NCBI RefSeq assembly: GCF_008329585.1
Contig: NZ_NPKP01000001.1
Span: 1 to 64,000 of the forward strand
Length of the DNA: 64,000 nucleotides
Direction: 5' to 3'
From: Mycolicibacterium sp. P9-22
GTDB taxonomy: Bacteria > Actinomycetota > Actinomycetes > Mycobacteriales > Mycobacteriaceae
Of this stretch, positions 18,167-28,383 are shown piece after piece (position 1 is the stretch's first letter; each line of letters opens with the position of its first letter). The notes beneath the pieces are model-generated. The model saw only the letters and a list, made by a program, of their open reading frames with translations. It did not search any database and was not told the origin of the DNA. The position numbers were made by a program, and so were the translations under genes.

Positions 18167-18544
18167 ATGGCGCTCATGGCAAACAACTATGACGTCCGCA
18201 GCGTGGCGGGCTGGTTCCGGATCATCGCGATCGCGGAGGCCATCAGCTGGGCCGGACTGCTGGTCGGGATGTACTTCAAGTACATCGGTTCCCCGCAGAC
18301 CGAGATCGGTGTGAAGATCTTCGGGCCCATCCACGGCGGCATCTTCATGGCCTTCCTGGTGGGCGCGCTGCTCGTCGGGATCGCCCGCAAGTGGAACGTC
18401 GTGACCTGGGCGCTGGCGTTGCTGGGCAGCATCGTGCCGCTCGGAAGTGTGATCTTCGTCATCTGGGCCGACCGGACCGGCCGGATCGGCGGACGTACCG
18501 CGACTGCCGACAGCGGTGAGGACGTGCCAAACTTGGTGGCGTGA
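18167..18544 (+). CDS. DUF3817 integral membrane protein
   Basis: 125 residues (or 122 from the ATG at 18176) with three membrane helices and the DUF3817 pattern VAGWFRIIAIAEAISWAGLL...FGPIHGGIFMAFL, with a conserved His between helices. Function is unknown. The stop overlaps the GTG of the CnoX-like gene (GTGA). A second DUF3817 protein is encoded at 46495-46857. M. tuberculosis has none between fadA4 and Rv1324, as I recall. Confidence 0.82.
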   Translation: MALMANNYDVRSVAGWFRIIAIAEAISWAGLLVGMYFKYIGSPQTEIGVKIFGPIHGGIFMAFLVGALLVGIARKWNVVTWALALLGSIVPLGSVIFVIWADRTGRIGGRTATADSGEDVPNLVA

Positions 18545-19434
18545 CACGCCCACGCCCTTCCGTCGGACCGGCTCTGGCCGGTGCATTCGATCTCTCCGCA
18601 CTCAAGCAGCCACCGCCGCCGCCCCCGGGTGCCGCGGCACCCGCTGAGGTGACCGGCGCGGTCCAGGTCACCGAGGCGAATCTGGAAGCCGAGGTGCTGG
18701 TCCGGTCCAGCGAAATCCCGATCGTCGTGCTGCTGTGGACGCCGCGCAGCGATGCAAGCGTCCAGTTGGGGGAGGCGCTCGGTGCGCTGGCCCAAGCCGA
18801 CGGCGGCATCTGGGCACTGGCGATGGTGAACGTCGATACCACTCCGCGGGTGGCGCAGATGTTCGGCGTACAGGCCGTGCCCACCGTGGTGGCGCTGGCC
18901 GGCGGTCAGCCGATCTCCAGCTTCCAGGGCCCGCAGGCCCCCGACCAGTTGCGTCAGTGGGTCGACTCCCTGATCAGCGCGACCGCGGGCAAGCTCAGCG
19001 GGGTCCCCGAGCAGCCCGAGCAGGCCGACCCGGAATTGGAGCAGGCCCGTGCCTACCTGGACGACGGCGATTTCGACGCGGCGCTGACCGCCTACGAGGC
19101 GATATTGGCCGCCAAACCCAACGACGCCGAGGCTGCCGGTGCGGTGCGGCAGATCAAATTCCTGCAGCGCGCGACGACCCGCCCGGTTGAGGCGCCGGCG
19201 CTGGCCGATGCGGCGCCCGATGATGCCGAAGCCGCCTTCGCCGCCGCCGACGTCGAGATCCTGCAGCAGAACATCGAGGCCGCCTTCGATCGGCTGATCG
19301 GATTGATCAAACGCACCGCGGGTGACGAGCGCACCGCCGCCCGCACCCGGTTGATCGAATTGTTCGATCTCTTCGACGCCGCCGACCCCGAGATCATCGC
19401 GGCACGCCGCAAGCTGGCCAACGCGCTCTACTGA
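18541..19434 (+). CDS. Thioredoxin-fold/TPR protein without CxxC (CnoX/YbbN-like)
   Basis: 297 residues. A thioredoxin fold spans about 40-150 and a TPR region about 160-297 (LEQARAYLDDGDFDAALTAYEAIL). Where thioredoxin has WCGPC, this protein has WTPRSD (66-71), so it cannot be a disulfide reductase. The architecture matches the YbbN/CnoX co-chaperone family; it is the Rv1324 equivalent. A Pro-rich N-terminus precedes the fold. It probably helps protect or hold client proteins rather than doing redox chemistry. Confidence 0.88.
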   Translation: MTRPRPSVGPALAGAFDLSALKQPPPPPPGAAAPAEVTGAVQVTEANLEAEVLVRSSEIPIVVLLWTPRSDASVQLGEALGALAQADGGIWALAMVNVDTTPRVAQMFGVQAVPTVVALAGGQPISSFQGPQAPDQLRQWVDSLISATAGKLSGVPEQPEQADPELEQARAYLDDGDFDAALTAYEAILAAKPNDAEAAGAVRQIKFLQRATTRPVEAPALADAAPDDAEAAFAAADVEILQQNIEAAFDRLIGLIKRTAGDERTAARTRLIELFDLFDAADPEIIAARRKLANALY

Positions 19435-19449
19435 CTGCTCGAGCAGTCG

Positions 19450-19487
19450 CGAATGGCTCCTATTTCGTAGGAAATAGGAGCCATTCG
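19450..19487. terminator. Bidirectional terminator between CnoX-like gene and glgB
   Basis: A perfect 17-bp stem (19450-19466 with 19471-19487) with a GTAG loop lies between two convergent genes, 15 bp after one stop and 15 bp before the other. There is no long T-run, which is common for mycobacterial terminators. Confidence 0.8.
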
Positions 19488-19502
19488 TGTCTGTTCGCCG
19501 GG

Positions 19503-21701
19503 TTACTGATCCAGTTCGAACCAGAGCGCGGCCAGCGGCGGCAGCGCCATGACAGCGGACGCCGGACGCCCGTGCCAGGGTTCGGCCGTCGCCTGCACCG
19601 ATCCCAGGTTGCCGATACCCGACCCGTTGTAGATGGTGGCGTCGGTGTTGAGGACCTCTCGCCAGGTCCCGGCCTGCGGCAGACCCAGCCGGTACTGGCC
19701 GTGTTCGTTCCCGGAGAAGTTGAACACGCAGGCCATTGCGGACCCGTCGTCGCCGAACCGCAGGAAACTCAGCACGTTGTTCGCCGAGTCGTTGGCGTCG
19801 ATCCAGGAGTAGCCCTCGGGCACCGTGTCCCGTGACCACAGCGCCCGGCGGCTGCGGTACATCGCATTGATATCGGTCACCAGGTTGGAGATCCCGGTGG
19901 AGAAACTCTGCTCGGACAGCTGATACCAGTCCACCCCGCGCTCCTCGGACCATTCGGCGCGCTGGCCGAACTCCTGGCCCATGAACAACAACTGCTTGCC
20001 CGGGTGCGCCCACTGGTAGGCCAGTAGCCCACGCAGGCCCGCCGCCTTGTTGTGGTCATTGCCCGGCATCCGGGTCCACAGCGTGCCCTTGCCGTGCACC
20101 ACCTCGTCGTGGCTGATGGGCAGGACGAAGTTCTCGCTGAACGCGTAGAGCATCGAAAAGGTGATCTCATGGTGGTGATAGCTGCGGTGAATCGGGTCGC
20201 GTTTGATGAACTCCAGGGTGTCGTTCATCCAGCCCATGTTCCACTTCATCGAAAAGCCAAGGCCGCCAAGGTTGGTCGGTCGCGTCACGCCGGGCCACGA
20301 GGTCGACTCCTCGGCGATCGTGACGATGCCCGGGGTCACCTTGTGCACCGTCGCGTTCATCTCCTGCAGGAACTGGACAGCCTCCAGGTTCTCCCGGCCG
20401 CCGTAGATGTTCGGTGTCCAGCCGCCGGCCGGCCGCGAATAGTCAAGGTAGAGCATCGATGCCACCGCGTCGACCCGCAGGCCGTCGACGTGGTACTCCT
20501 GCAGCCAGTACAGCGCGTTCGCCACCAGGAAGTTCCGGACCTCGGGGCGCCCGAAGTCGAAAACGTAGGTGCCCCAGTCGAGTTGCTCACCGCGACGAGG
20601 GTCGGAGTGCTCATAGAGAGCCGTCCCGTCGAATCGGCCCAACGCCCAGGCGTCCTTCGGGAAATGCGCGGGCACCCAGTCGATGATCACGCCGATCCCG
20701 GCCTGGTGCAGCGTGTCGATCAGGTAGCGCAGGTCGTCGGGACTGCCGAGGCGCGGGGTGGGCGCGTAGTACGAAGTGACCTGGTATCCCCAGGATCCGC
20801 TGAACGGGTGGGCTGCCACCGGCAGCATCTCGACGTGGGTGAAACCGTGCTCGACGAGGTAGTCGGTGAGTTCGACCGCCAATTCGCGATACGTCAGGCC
20901 CGGACGCCACGACATCAGGTGCACCTCGTAGGTGCTCATCGGCTCGAAGACCGGATTGCGCAGCGCGCGCCCGGCCATCCATTCATCGTCGTTCCAGGTG
21001 TAGTCACTCGTGTTGACCCGGGAGGCGGTGCGCGGGGGCACCTCGGCGGCGAAGGCGAACGGATCGGCCCGGTCGCTCACCGAACCGTCGATGCCGTGGA
21101 CGCGGAACTTGTAGAGCCCGTCCTCGGGGAAATCGGGCCAGAACAGTTCCCAGACGCCGGTGGAGCCCAGCACGCGCAGCGGTGCCTGCCCGCCGTCCCA
21201 GTGGTTGAATTCGCCGATCAGGCTGACGCCCTTGGCGTTCGGGGCCCATACCGCGAAGGAGTACCCCTCCACCACGCCGTCAGGGGTGGTGAAGCTGCGG
21301 CGGTGCGCGCCCAGGGTCTCCCACAGCCGCTCGTGGCGGCCCTCGGCGAACAGGTGCAGGTCGATCTCGCCGAGGGTGGGCAGGAAGCGGTAGGCATCGG
21401 CGACCGTGATGGCCGGGACGCCCGGATACTGCACCTCGAGGCGGTAGTCGATCAGGTCGGTGAACGGCACGGCACCCGCGAACAGGCCGGCCTCCAGGTG
21501 GTTCAGCGGATAGCGTTCGCCGCCGATGAGAGCGGTCACCGATTCGGCGTGCGGGCGTAGTGCGCGGATCACCGTGTGGTCGCCGTACTCGTGCGCCCCC
21601 AGTATCGAGTGTGGGTCGTGGTGCTCGCCGGCACTCAACCGGTGCAGGTCGTTCGCACCCGGGCGCAGATGAATGCTGGTGTTGGGGTTGGTTTGAGTCA
21701 A
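19503..21701 (-). CDS. glgB: 1,4-alpha-glucan branching enzyme
   Basis: 732 residues, GH13 subfamily 9. CBM48-like N-terminal modules (to about 220) precede the (beta/alpha)8 barrel. [12 protein letters not shown] holds the nucleophile Asp, VTIAEEST the acid Glu, and [13 protein letters not shown] the third acidic residue. It makes alpha-1,6 branches in glycogen and in maltosylated glucan. The start is a rare TTG; GGAGGGAG lies about 12 nt upstream and no ATG/GTG in frame fits better. It begins 7 nt after the glgE stop, so it is co-transcribed with glgE, as in Rv1327c-Rv1326c. Confidence 0.96.
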   Translation of the reverse strand: MTQTNPNTSIHLRPGANDLHRLSAGEHHDPHSILGAHEYGDHTVIRALRPHAESVTALIGGERYPLNHLEAGLFAGAVPFTDLIDYRLEVQYPGVPAITVADAYRFLPTLGEIDLHLFAEGRHERLWETLGAHRRSFTTPDGVVEGYSFAVWAPNAKGVSLIGEFNHWDGGQAPLRVLGSTGVWELFWPDFPEDGLYKFRVHGIDGSVSDRADPFAFAAEVPPRTASRVNTSDYTWNDDEWMAGRALRNPVFEPMSTYEVHLMSWRPGLTYRELAVELTDYLVEHGFTHVEMLPVAAHPFSGSWGYQVTSYYAPTPRLGSPDDLRYLIDTLHQAGIGVIIDWVPAHFPKDAWALGRFDGTALYEHSDPRRGEQLDWGTYVFDFGRPEVRNFLVANALYWLQEYHVDGLRVDAVASMLYLDYSRPAGGWTPNIYGGRENLEAVQFLQEMNATVHKVTPGIVTIAEESTSWPGVTRPTNLGGLGFSMKWNMGWMNDTLEFIKRDPIHRSYHHHEITFSMLYAFSENFVLPISHDEVVHGKGTLWTRMPGNDHNKAAGLRGLLAYQWAHPGKQLLFMGQEFGQRAEWSEERGVDWYQLSEQSFSTGISNLVTDINAMYRSRRALWSRDTVPEGYSWIDANDSANNVLSFLRFGDDGSAMACVFNFSGNEHGQYRLGLPQAGTWREVLNTDATIYNGSGIGNLGSVQATAEPWHGRPASAVMALPPLAALWFELDQ

Positions 21702-21708
21702 GATGTAC

Positions 21709-23778
21709 TCACTCCCTCCGTAAGAGGCTCAGTCGAGATTCGTACGGGATCAACGGCATGTTGAGGATGTGCGCAACCGCCCGTCCCGGGTCCAGGCGCA
21801 CATAATTTGCCTGGCCCCAATGGTATTCGTCACCGGTGATCTCATCGCGCACCCAGAAGCGGTCGTAGGCCTCCATGCCGAGCTCGCCCATGTCCAGCCA
21901 GACCGTGCCTTCTTCGGGGCCGAATGGATTGAGCGTCACCACCACCAGCACGCAGTCACCGGTCACCGGATCGAACTTGCTGTAGGCCAACAGCGCGTCG
22001 TTGTCGACATGGTGGAACCTGATGGTGCGCAGCTGCTCCAGCGCGGGGTGCAGCCGTCGGATCTCGTTGAGCCTGCCCAGGAACGGTTCCAGGGACTGGC
22101 CGGTGGCCACCGCCGCCTCGAAATCGCGCGGGCGCAGCTCGTATTTCTCCGAGTCGAGATACTCCTCGCTGCCCTCGCGCACGGCCCGGTGCTCGAACAG
22201 CTCGAAACCGGAGTACACGCCCCACACCGAACTGAAGGTCGAGGCCAGCACGGCCCTGATGGCGAACATGCCGGGACCGCCGTGCTGCAGGCTCTCGTGC
22301 AGGATGTCCGGGGTGTTGACGAACAGGTTGGGGCGCGCGCAGTCGGCATACTCGGCGATCTGCTGGCCGTACTCGGTGAGCTCCCACTTGGCGGTGCGCC
22401 AGGTGAAGTACGAGTAGGACTGGGTGAAGCCCAATTTCGCCAGACCGTACAGCCGGGCCGGCCGGGTGAACGCCTCGGCGAGGAACAGCACGTCGGGATC
22501 TTCGTGCTTGACCTTGCCGATCAGCCAGGCCCAGAAGTTGGGTGGCTTGGTGTGCGGGTTGTCCACCCGGAAGATCTTGACACCGTGCGATATCCAGAAC
22601 CGGACCACGCGGAGCACCTCGGCGTAGAGCCCGGCCGGGTCGTTGTCGAAGTTCAGCGGATAGATGTCCTGGTACTTCTTCGGCGGATTCTCCGCGTAGG
22701 CGATGGTGCCGTCGGGCAGCACGGTGAACCACTCCGGGTGCGCCTGCGCCCACGGGTGATCCGGCGCGCACTGCAAGGCGAGATCGAGCGCGACCGAAAG
22801 TCCCTGATCGGCTGCGGCGGAGACGAAATCGTCGAAGTCCTCGATGGTGCCAAGGTCGGGGTGGATGGCGTCATGACCGCCCTCGGTGCTCCCGATCGCC
22901 CACGGCGAGCCGACGTCGCCCTCGGCGGCGGTCACGCTGTTGTTGCGGCCCTTGCGGTGCACCCTGCCGATCGGGTGGATCGGTGGCAGATACACCACAT
23001 CGAAGCCCATCCGGGCGACCCGGGGGAGATCCTTGGCAGCGGTGGCGAAGGTGCCGTGCACCGGCTTGCCGTTGCTGTCCCAGCCGCCGGTGGAACGTGG
23101 AAACAGTTCGTACCAGGCCGAGAACCGGGCCTGTGGCCGATCGACCCACACCCCGAACTGCTCACCGCGGGTGAGCAGTTCGCGCAGCGGATAGCGGTCG
23201 AGCAGATCGGCGATGGCGGGGGACAGCGCGGCACCGGCGCGGGTGAACGGATCGCCCGGTTCCCGCAGCGCCGCGGCCGCGTCCACCAGGGGCTGGCGCT
23301 GTTCCCGCGGTACGCCGGTGGCGGCCCGCTCCAGCAGTTGCGCACCGATCAGCAGGTCGTTGTTCAGTTCGGTTTCACCCTGGCCGGCATTGAGCTTGGC
23401 GGTCACGCCCTTGCGCCAGGTGGCGATCGGGTCGCCCCAACCGTCGACGCGGAAGGTCCACATGCCCACCTGGTCCGGGGTGAACTGACCATGTAGCACG
23501 TCGGGCGTACGGCCGGGCGACATCGGCAGCACCAGCGGTTTGATCCGCGGCGGCGTCACGGGAGGCGATGGTTGCGAGACCGAACCGGGCGGGTCCGGGG
23601 CCAACTGGGGATAGGCCGTGCCGTGATAGCGCACCACGAGCGTGGCGGACACCGCGTCGTGACCCTCCCGCCACACGGTTGCCCGCACCGGCACCACTTC
23701 TCCGACCACCGCCTTGGCGGGAAATCGGCCACCGGACAGCGCGGGCGCGACGTCATCGATTCCGATACGACCGGTCAC
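21709..23778 (-). CDS. glgE: Alpha-1,4-glucan:maltose-1-phosphate maltosyltransferase
   Basis: 689 residues, GH13 subfamily 3. The nucleophile region [16 protein letters not shown] and acid region FLAEAFTRP are intact, with [12 protein letters not shown] typical of GlgE. It extends alpha-glucan using maltose-1-phosphate, feeding capsular glucan and glycogen. The GTG start is preceded by GAGGAGATTC. It is first in the glgE-glgB unit and divergent from glgP; the 204-bp gap between them must hold both promoters. Confidence 0.96.
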   Translation of the reverse strand: MTGRIGIDDVAPALSGGRFPAKAVVGEVVPVRATVWREGHDAVSATLVVRYHGTAYPQLAPDPPGSVSQPSPPVTPPRIKPLVLPMSPGRTPDVLHGQFTPDQVGMWTFRVDGWGDPIATWRKGVTAKLNAGQGETELNNDLLIGAQLLERAATGVPREQRQPLVDAAAALREPGDPFTRAGAALSPAIADLLDRYPLRELLTRGEQFGVWVDRPQARFSAWYELFPRSTGGWDSNGKPVHGTFATAAKDLPRVARMGFDVVYLPPIHPIGRVHRKGRNNSVTAAEGDVGSPWAIGSTEGGHDAIHPDLGTIEDFDDFVSAAADQGLSVALDLALQCAPDHPWAQAHPEWFTVLPDGTIAYAENPPKKYQDIYPLNFDNDPAGLYAEVLRVVRFWISHGVKIFRVDNPHTKPPNFWAWLIGKVKHEDPDVLFLAEAFTRPARLYGLAKLGFTQSYSYFTWRTAKWELTEYGQQIAEYADCARPNLFVNTPDILHESLQHGGPGMFAIRAVLASTFSSVWGVYSGFELFEHRAVREGSEEYLDSEKYELRPRDFEAAVATGQSLEPFLGRLNEIRRLHPALEQLRTIRFHHVDNDALLAYSKFDPVTGDCVLVVVTLNPFGPEEGTVWLDMGELGMEAYDRFWVRDEITGDEYHWGQANYVRLDPGRAVAHILNMPLIPYESRLSLLRRE

Positions 23779-23982
23779 GCACGAATCTCCTCACTCGGCG
23801 CGGCCCCGACTTCGGTGACCGCGGTCCGTCTGGTCTCTGGGTTCTGCCTCGACGCGCTCGCTACCGACCCTGAGTACCCACCGTAGTGTCAGGGACACAT
23901 CGCGGGGCCAGATGAAGTCACTCCGGTGACCGAAGCGACACCTACGGACCGGCCGGCGGATCGGTCAGTAAGGTGGAACCGC

Positions 23983-26571
23983 GTGAAAGCCCTCCGCAGA
24001 TTCACGGTCCGAGCCCACCTTCCCGAGCGGCTCTCCGCACTGGAGAAGCTGTCGGTCAACCTGCGCTGGTCATGGCACAAACCGACGCAGGACCTGTTCG
24101 CCGCCATCGACACGACATTGTGGGACCAGGTCGGTGCGGATCCGGTGGCGCTGCTGGGTTTGGTCAGTCCACGGCGCCTGGACGAACTCGCCGAAGATGA
24201 CGGCTTCCTGCAGCGTGTCGACGCGCTCGCCGCGGATCTGGACGACTATCTGAGCCGCCCGCTGTGGTACCAGGACCAGGCCCGCGACGGGGCGGAGCTG
24301 CCCCACGGAATCGCCTACTTCTCGATGGAGTTCGGTGTCGCTGAGGTGCTGCCCAACTACTCCGGTGGTTTGGGCATCCTGGCCGGGGACCACCTGAAAT
24401 CCGCGTCGGATCTGGGGCTGCCGCTGATCGCGGTCGGGTTGTACTACCGATCGGGGTACTTCCGGCAGTCGCTGACCGCCGACGGCTGGCAGCACGAGAC
24501 CTACCCGTCGCTGGACCCGCAAGGGTTACCGCTGCGGCTGCTGACCGATGCCGCCGGCCAGGCGGTGCTCGTCGAATTGGCCATGCCCGACGCCGGGCAG
24601 TTGTTCGCGCAGGTCTGGGTTGCCCAGGTGGGCCGAATCCCGTTGCTGCTGCTGGATTCCGATATCGGCGAGAACGAGCATGACCTGCGCGGCGTGACCG
24701 ACCGGCTCTACGGTGGTGACCAGGAGCACCGCATCAAGCAGGAGATCCTGGCCGGTATCGGCGGTGTCCGCGCGATCCGGGCGTACACCGAGGTGGAGGG
24801 GCTGCCCGCCCCGGAGGTCTTCCACATGAACGAGGGGCATGCCGGTTTCCTCGGGGTGGAGCGGATCCGCGAGCTCATCGATGCCGGGCTTGACTTCGAC
24901 ACCGCACTCACGGTGGTCCGGTCGTCCACGGTGTTCACCACCCACACCCCGGTGCCGGCCGGTATCGACAGGTTCCCCGTCGACATGGTCACCCGGTATC
25001 TCGGCGACACCCGGCTGCTGCCGGGCGTCCCGCTGGAACGGGTGATCGCCTTCGGCGCCGAGGACGATCCGTCGAAATTCAACATGGCGCACATGGGTCT
25101 GCGGCTGGCGCAGCGGGCCAACGGGGTGTCGCTGCTGCACGGTCGGGTCAGCAGGGGAATGTTCAACGAGCTGTGGCCGGGCTTCGACCCGGGTGAGGTC
25201 CCGATCGGCTCGATCACCAACGGCGTGCACGCACCGACCTGGGCGGCGCCGCAGTGGGTGGAGTTGGCCCGCGAACTGATCGGCAGTGACGATCTCGGAT
25301 CGCTCAGCGAAGCCGAGACGTGGCACAAACTGCAGCAGGTCGACGCCGGCCATCTGTGGCGGATCCGCTCCGAGCTACGCGGTCTCCTCATCGAGGACGT
25401 GCGTGCCCGGCTGCGTCGTTCCTGGCTAGAACGGGGTGCATCGGAGGCTGAACTGGGCTGGATCGCAACAGCTTTCGATCCGGACGTGCTGACCGTCGGG
25501 TTCGCCCGGCGGGTGCCCACCTACAAACGGTTGACGTTGATGCTGCGCGATCAGGAGCGGTTGGAGAGGCTGCTGCTCGACGCAGACCGCCCTGTGCAGT
25601 TGATCGTCGCGGGCAAGTCGCATCCCGCCGACGACGGCGGCAAGGCGCTGATCCAGCAGATCGTGCGGTTTGCCGACCGTGCCCAGGTGCGGCACCGGAT
25701 CGCCTTCCTGCCCGACTACGACATGTCGATGGCGCGGTTGCTGTACTGGGGCTGCGATGTCTGGCTGAACAACCCGTTGCGACCCCTGGAGGCCTGCGGT
25801 ACCTCGGGTATGAAGAGCGCGCTCAACGGCGGGCTCAACCTGTCCATCCGGGACGGCTGGTGGGACGAATGGTATGACGGCGAGAACGGGTGGGAGATCC
25901 CGACCGCCGACGGGCTGGCCGATGAGAGCCGCCGCGACGACATCGAGGCCAGCGCACTGTACGAACTCCTCGAATCCTCGGTGACCACCAAGTTCTACGA
26001 CCGCAACGAACACGGTGTGCCGGCCCGCTGGGTCGAGATGGTGCGCCACACGCTGCAGGCACTCGGGCCCAAGGTCCTGGCCTCACGCATGGTCCGCGAG
26101 TACACCGAGAAGTACTACGCACCCGCCGCGAAATCGCTGCGCGCCACCATCGAGCCCGCCAACGACTCCACCGGTGTGCCGTTCGGGGCCGCGCGTCAGC
26201 TGGCCGCGTACCGGCAACGGGCACAAGAGGAATGGCCGAAGATCCAGATCACCGATGTGGACAGTTACGGTCTGCCCGACACACCGCTGATCGGCAGTGA
26301 GCTGACCCTCACCGCGTCGGTGTACCTGGCCGGGCTGGCACCCGACGAGGTGGTGGTGCAGGCCGTCGTGGGTCGTGTCGACAGCGGCGACATCCTTCAG
26401 CATCCGGTGACGGTGGCGATGACGCACACCGGCACCGCCGGTGGCAACCAGATCTTCTCGACCACCACGCCACTACCGGTGGCCGGGCCGGTCGGCTACA
26501 CGGTGCGGGTGCTGCCGCACCACCGCCTGCTGGCCGGGGAGAACGAACTGGCTCTGGTCACGCTGGCGTGA
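23983..26571 (+). CDS. glgP: Alpha-glucan (glycogen) phosphorylase
   Basis: 862 residues, GT35 of the long actinobacterial type with an N-terminal DUF3417 region. The pyridoxal-phosphate Lys lies in GTSGMKSALNG (about residue 610), preceded by NNPLRPLEACG. It releases glucose-1-phosphate from alpha-1,4-glucan ends. The GTG at 23983 is chosen by comparison with Rv1328 (VKALRRFTVRAHLPERL) and has AAGGTGG upstream. Its stop overlaps the start of a streptogramin-lyase-like gene by 4 bp. Confidence 0.95.
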   Translation: MKALRRFTVRAHLPERLSALEKLSVNLRWSWHKPTQDLFAAIDTTLWDQVGADPVALLGLVSPRRLDELAEDDGFLQRVDALAADLDDYLSRPLWYQDQARDGAELPHGIAYFSMEFGVAEVLPNYSGGLGILAGDHLKSASDLGLPLIAVGLYYRSGYFRQSLTADGWQHETYPSLDPQGLPLRLLTDAAGQAVLVELAMPDAGQLFAQVWVAQVGRIPLLLLDSDIGENEHDLRGVTDRLYGGDQEHRIKQEILAGIGGVRAIRAYTEVEGLPAPEVFHMNEGHAGFLGVERIRELIDAGLDFDTALTVVRSSTVFTTHTPVPAGIDRFPVDMVTRYLGDTRLLPGVPLERVIAFGAEDDPSKFNMAHMGLRLAQRANGVSLLHGRVSRGMFNELWPGFDPGEVPIGSITNGVHAPTWAAPQWVELARELIGSDDLGSLSEAETWHKLQQVDAGHLWRIRSELRGLLIEDVRARLRRSWLERGASEAELGWIATAFDPDVLTVGFARRVPTYKRLTLMLRDQERLERLLLDADRPVQLIVAGKSHPADDGGKALIQQIVRFADRAQVRHRIAFLPDYDMSMARLLYWGCDVWLNNPLRPLEACGTSGMKSALNGGLNLSIRDGWWDEWYDGENGWEIPTADGLADESRRDDIEASALYELLESSVTTKFYDRNEHGVPARWVEMVRHTLQALGPKVLASRMVREYTEKYYAPAAKSLRATIEPANDSTGVPFGAARQLAAYRQRAQEEWPKIQITDVDSYGLPDTPLIGSELTLTASVYLAGLAPDEVVVQAVVGRVDSGDILQHPVTVAMTHTGTAGGNQIFSTTTPLPVAGPVGYTVRVLPHHRLLAGENELALVTLA

Positions 26572-27431
26572 GCGCCATCCTGGTCGTCGACCTCCCCAGC
26601 GGGCCGTACGCGCTCGCCGCGGGTCCCGACGGCGCCATGTGGGTGACCCTGGTGCACAGCGGGCAGATCGCCCGCGTCACCGCAGGTGGTGAGGTCACCG
26701 TCTACGACGTCGCGCCGGACAGCAAGCCCTCGATCATCACCGCCGGCCCCGACGGGGCCCTGTGGTTCACCCGCAACGGGGACGACCGGATCGGCCGGAT
26801 CACCACCGACGGTGTGCTCAGCGAGATCGAATTGCCCTCCGGCAGCGCACCTTTCGGTATCACGTCAGGGCCGGGAGGTGCGCTGTGGTTCACCGCCATG
26901 AACTCCGGTGTCATCGGCAGGGTCGACCTCGACGGCACTGTCACCGAGGTGGCCAGCCCGGGCGGGATGCCATCGATGATCACCGCGGGCCCCGACGGCG
27001 CCCTGTGGTTCACCCTCAACGAGGCCAACGCGGTCGGCCGGCTCGAACCGTCGGGCGCGCTGCGGGTGCGTGAGGTGCCCACGCCCCGGTCCGGGCCGGT
27101 CGGGATCGCCGCCACCCATGACGATGCCATCTGGTTCACCGAGATCCGCGCCGACAAGGTCGGCCGGATCCCCACCGACGAGGCCATCCAGGAACTCGAC
27201 CTGCCCGGCAAGCCGCACGCGGTGGTCGCCGATCCGTCCGGCGGGGTGTGGGTCAGTCTGTGGGGCGCCGACCAGATCGCCCGGATCACCGCCGATGGCG
27301 AGGTGAGCACCATCGACCTGATCGCGAACGGCGAACCGCACGGATTGGCCATCGAACACAGCGGAAGTGCCGGAACAGCACTGTGGGTGGCCATGGAAGC
27401 CGGATTCCTGTGGCGGTTACCGGTCGGCTGA
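26568..27431 (+). CDS. Virginiamycin B lyase-like beta-propeller protein
   Basis: 287 residues made of seven approximately 42-residue repeats of the type GPDGALWFT...IGRI, the Vgb propeller. Vgb linearises type B streptogramins by cleaving the ester bond. Residues matching the catalytic set of Staphylococcus Vgb (His228, Glu268, His270, recalled) are visible as His217 (GKPHAV), Glu256 and His258 (GEPHGL) at nearly the same spacing, so lyase-type chemistry is possible. The GTG overlaps the glgP stop (GTGA). Housekeeping context argues that the natural substrate may not be an antibiotic. Confidence 0.85.
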   Translation: MSAILVVDLPSGPYALAAGPDGAMWVTLVHSGQIARVTAGGEVTVYDVAPDSKPSIITAGPDGALWFTRNGDDRIGRITTDGVLSEIELPSGSAPFGITSGPGGALWFTAMNSGVIGRVDLDGTVTEVASPGGMPSMITAGPDGALWFTLNEANAVGRLEPSGALRVREVPTPRSGPVGIAATHDDAIWFTEIRADKVGRIPTDEAIQELDLPGKPHAVVADPSGGVWVSLWGADQIARITADGEVSTIDLIANGEPHGLAIEHSGSAGTALWVAMEAGFLWRLPVG

Positions 27432-27495
27432 GTCTGGCACCGGCCGTGTCCTTGCCGTGGCCGCAGAGTTACATAGGCGATGTAAGTTCCTCGAG

Positions 27496-28311
27496 GTGCC
27501 TACTGCGGGGTTTGTCGTGCCACGACCCTTTGCCCTGTTCACCGTGGTGGTGGCGGCCGCCATGCTGTGCGCCCCGGCCGCCGTGGGCGACCCCGGCATC
27601 GATCCGAACGAGCCCGACGTCGACCCGGTGTTCGCCCCGGCCATCGACCCCGCGCTGGAACCTCCGCTCACCCCGGTGATGCAGCCGGTCGCGATGGCGG
27701 TGCCGCCGCCGCCTCAACCACAGTTGCACGGTTTCGTCGCCTCCCCGCCGCCGACGAGCACCGAGACGCCCGACGGCTGGAAGCTGACGCTGTCCGCGGT
27801 CAACGAGACTCAACTGGTCGCCGCACCGCTGACCACGGCGCTGTCGTCGCGCAGCTACATCGTCGGGGGCACCTTCACCGGCAATATCACCGGACCCGAG
27901 GGTGGTGAGATCCCGCAAGGGGTGCTGGAGGTCGGTTATCAGATCGGTTGCGGCATCGACATGAGCACGTCCAACGGTGTCACTCTGACCGGCACCGCGG
28001 GCATGTCGCCGTCGGTCGGCCTGGCCGGGATCGAGGTGGCCTCACCGGGCTTGGACGGGCTGGTTCCGGTGCTGACCACGCCGGTCACCGGAGGTGTGGC
28101 CGTCGGGCTGAAACCGGGCATCGTCAACATGGTCCCGGTGACCGAGAAGGAGTTCCGGGGCTCGAATCCGTGGGTGCTCGTCAGCAACTTCCAGGTCAAG
28201 ATCGATGGGTGCGTGGGACAGTCCTTCATCCGCTCGTTCGCATTCCTGACCCGCTCGACGGACGAATCCGATTCGGTGCTGGCGTACTACGGCGAGACCA
28301 AGGTGGTCTAG
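27496..28311 (+). CDS. MspA-family porin
   Basis: About 271 residues. A signal peptide (to about residue 37 of this start) is followed by a Pro/Asp-rich spacer and the MspA domain: SYIVGGTFTGNI, LEVGYQIGCGIDM, and KIDGCVGQSFIRSFAFL. It would form an octameric outer-membrane channel for small hydrophilic solutes. Two Cys (in YQIGC and KIDGC) may form a disulfide; classical MspA has none. The start is uncertain: GTG at 27496 or 27517. The extra Pro-rich spacer is longer than in MspA. Confidence 0.85.
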   Translation: MPTAGFVVPRPFALFTVVVAAAMLCAPAAVGDPGIDPNEPDVDPVFAPAIDPALEPPLTPVMQPVAMAVPPPPQPQLHGFVASPPPTSTETPDGWKLTLSAVNETQLVAAPLTTALSSRSYIVGGTFTGNITGPEGGEIPQGVLEVGYQIGCGIDMSTSNGVTLTGTAGMSPSVGLAGIEVASPGLDGLVPVLTTPVTGGVAVGLKPGIVNMVPVTEKEFRGSNPWVLVSNFQVKIDGCVGQSFIRSFAFLTRSTDESDSVLAYYGETKVV

Positions 28312-28383
28312 TACACCCAGCTGAATCGGCGGGCTGGTTCGCCGAGGACACCACCCAGCGAGACCGGTGCCGAGAATCCGGTG

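Noticed and set aside
18187..20013. 608-codon minus-strand frame across the DUF3817, CnoX-like and glgB genes
   Set aside because: It crosses a strong terminator hairpin and lies opposite or out of frame with identified genes.
20052..23496. Two long plus-strand frames opposite glgB and glgE
   Set aside because: Composition typical of antisense frames in GC-rich genes; no start signals or domains.
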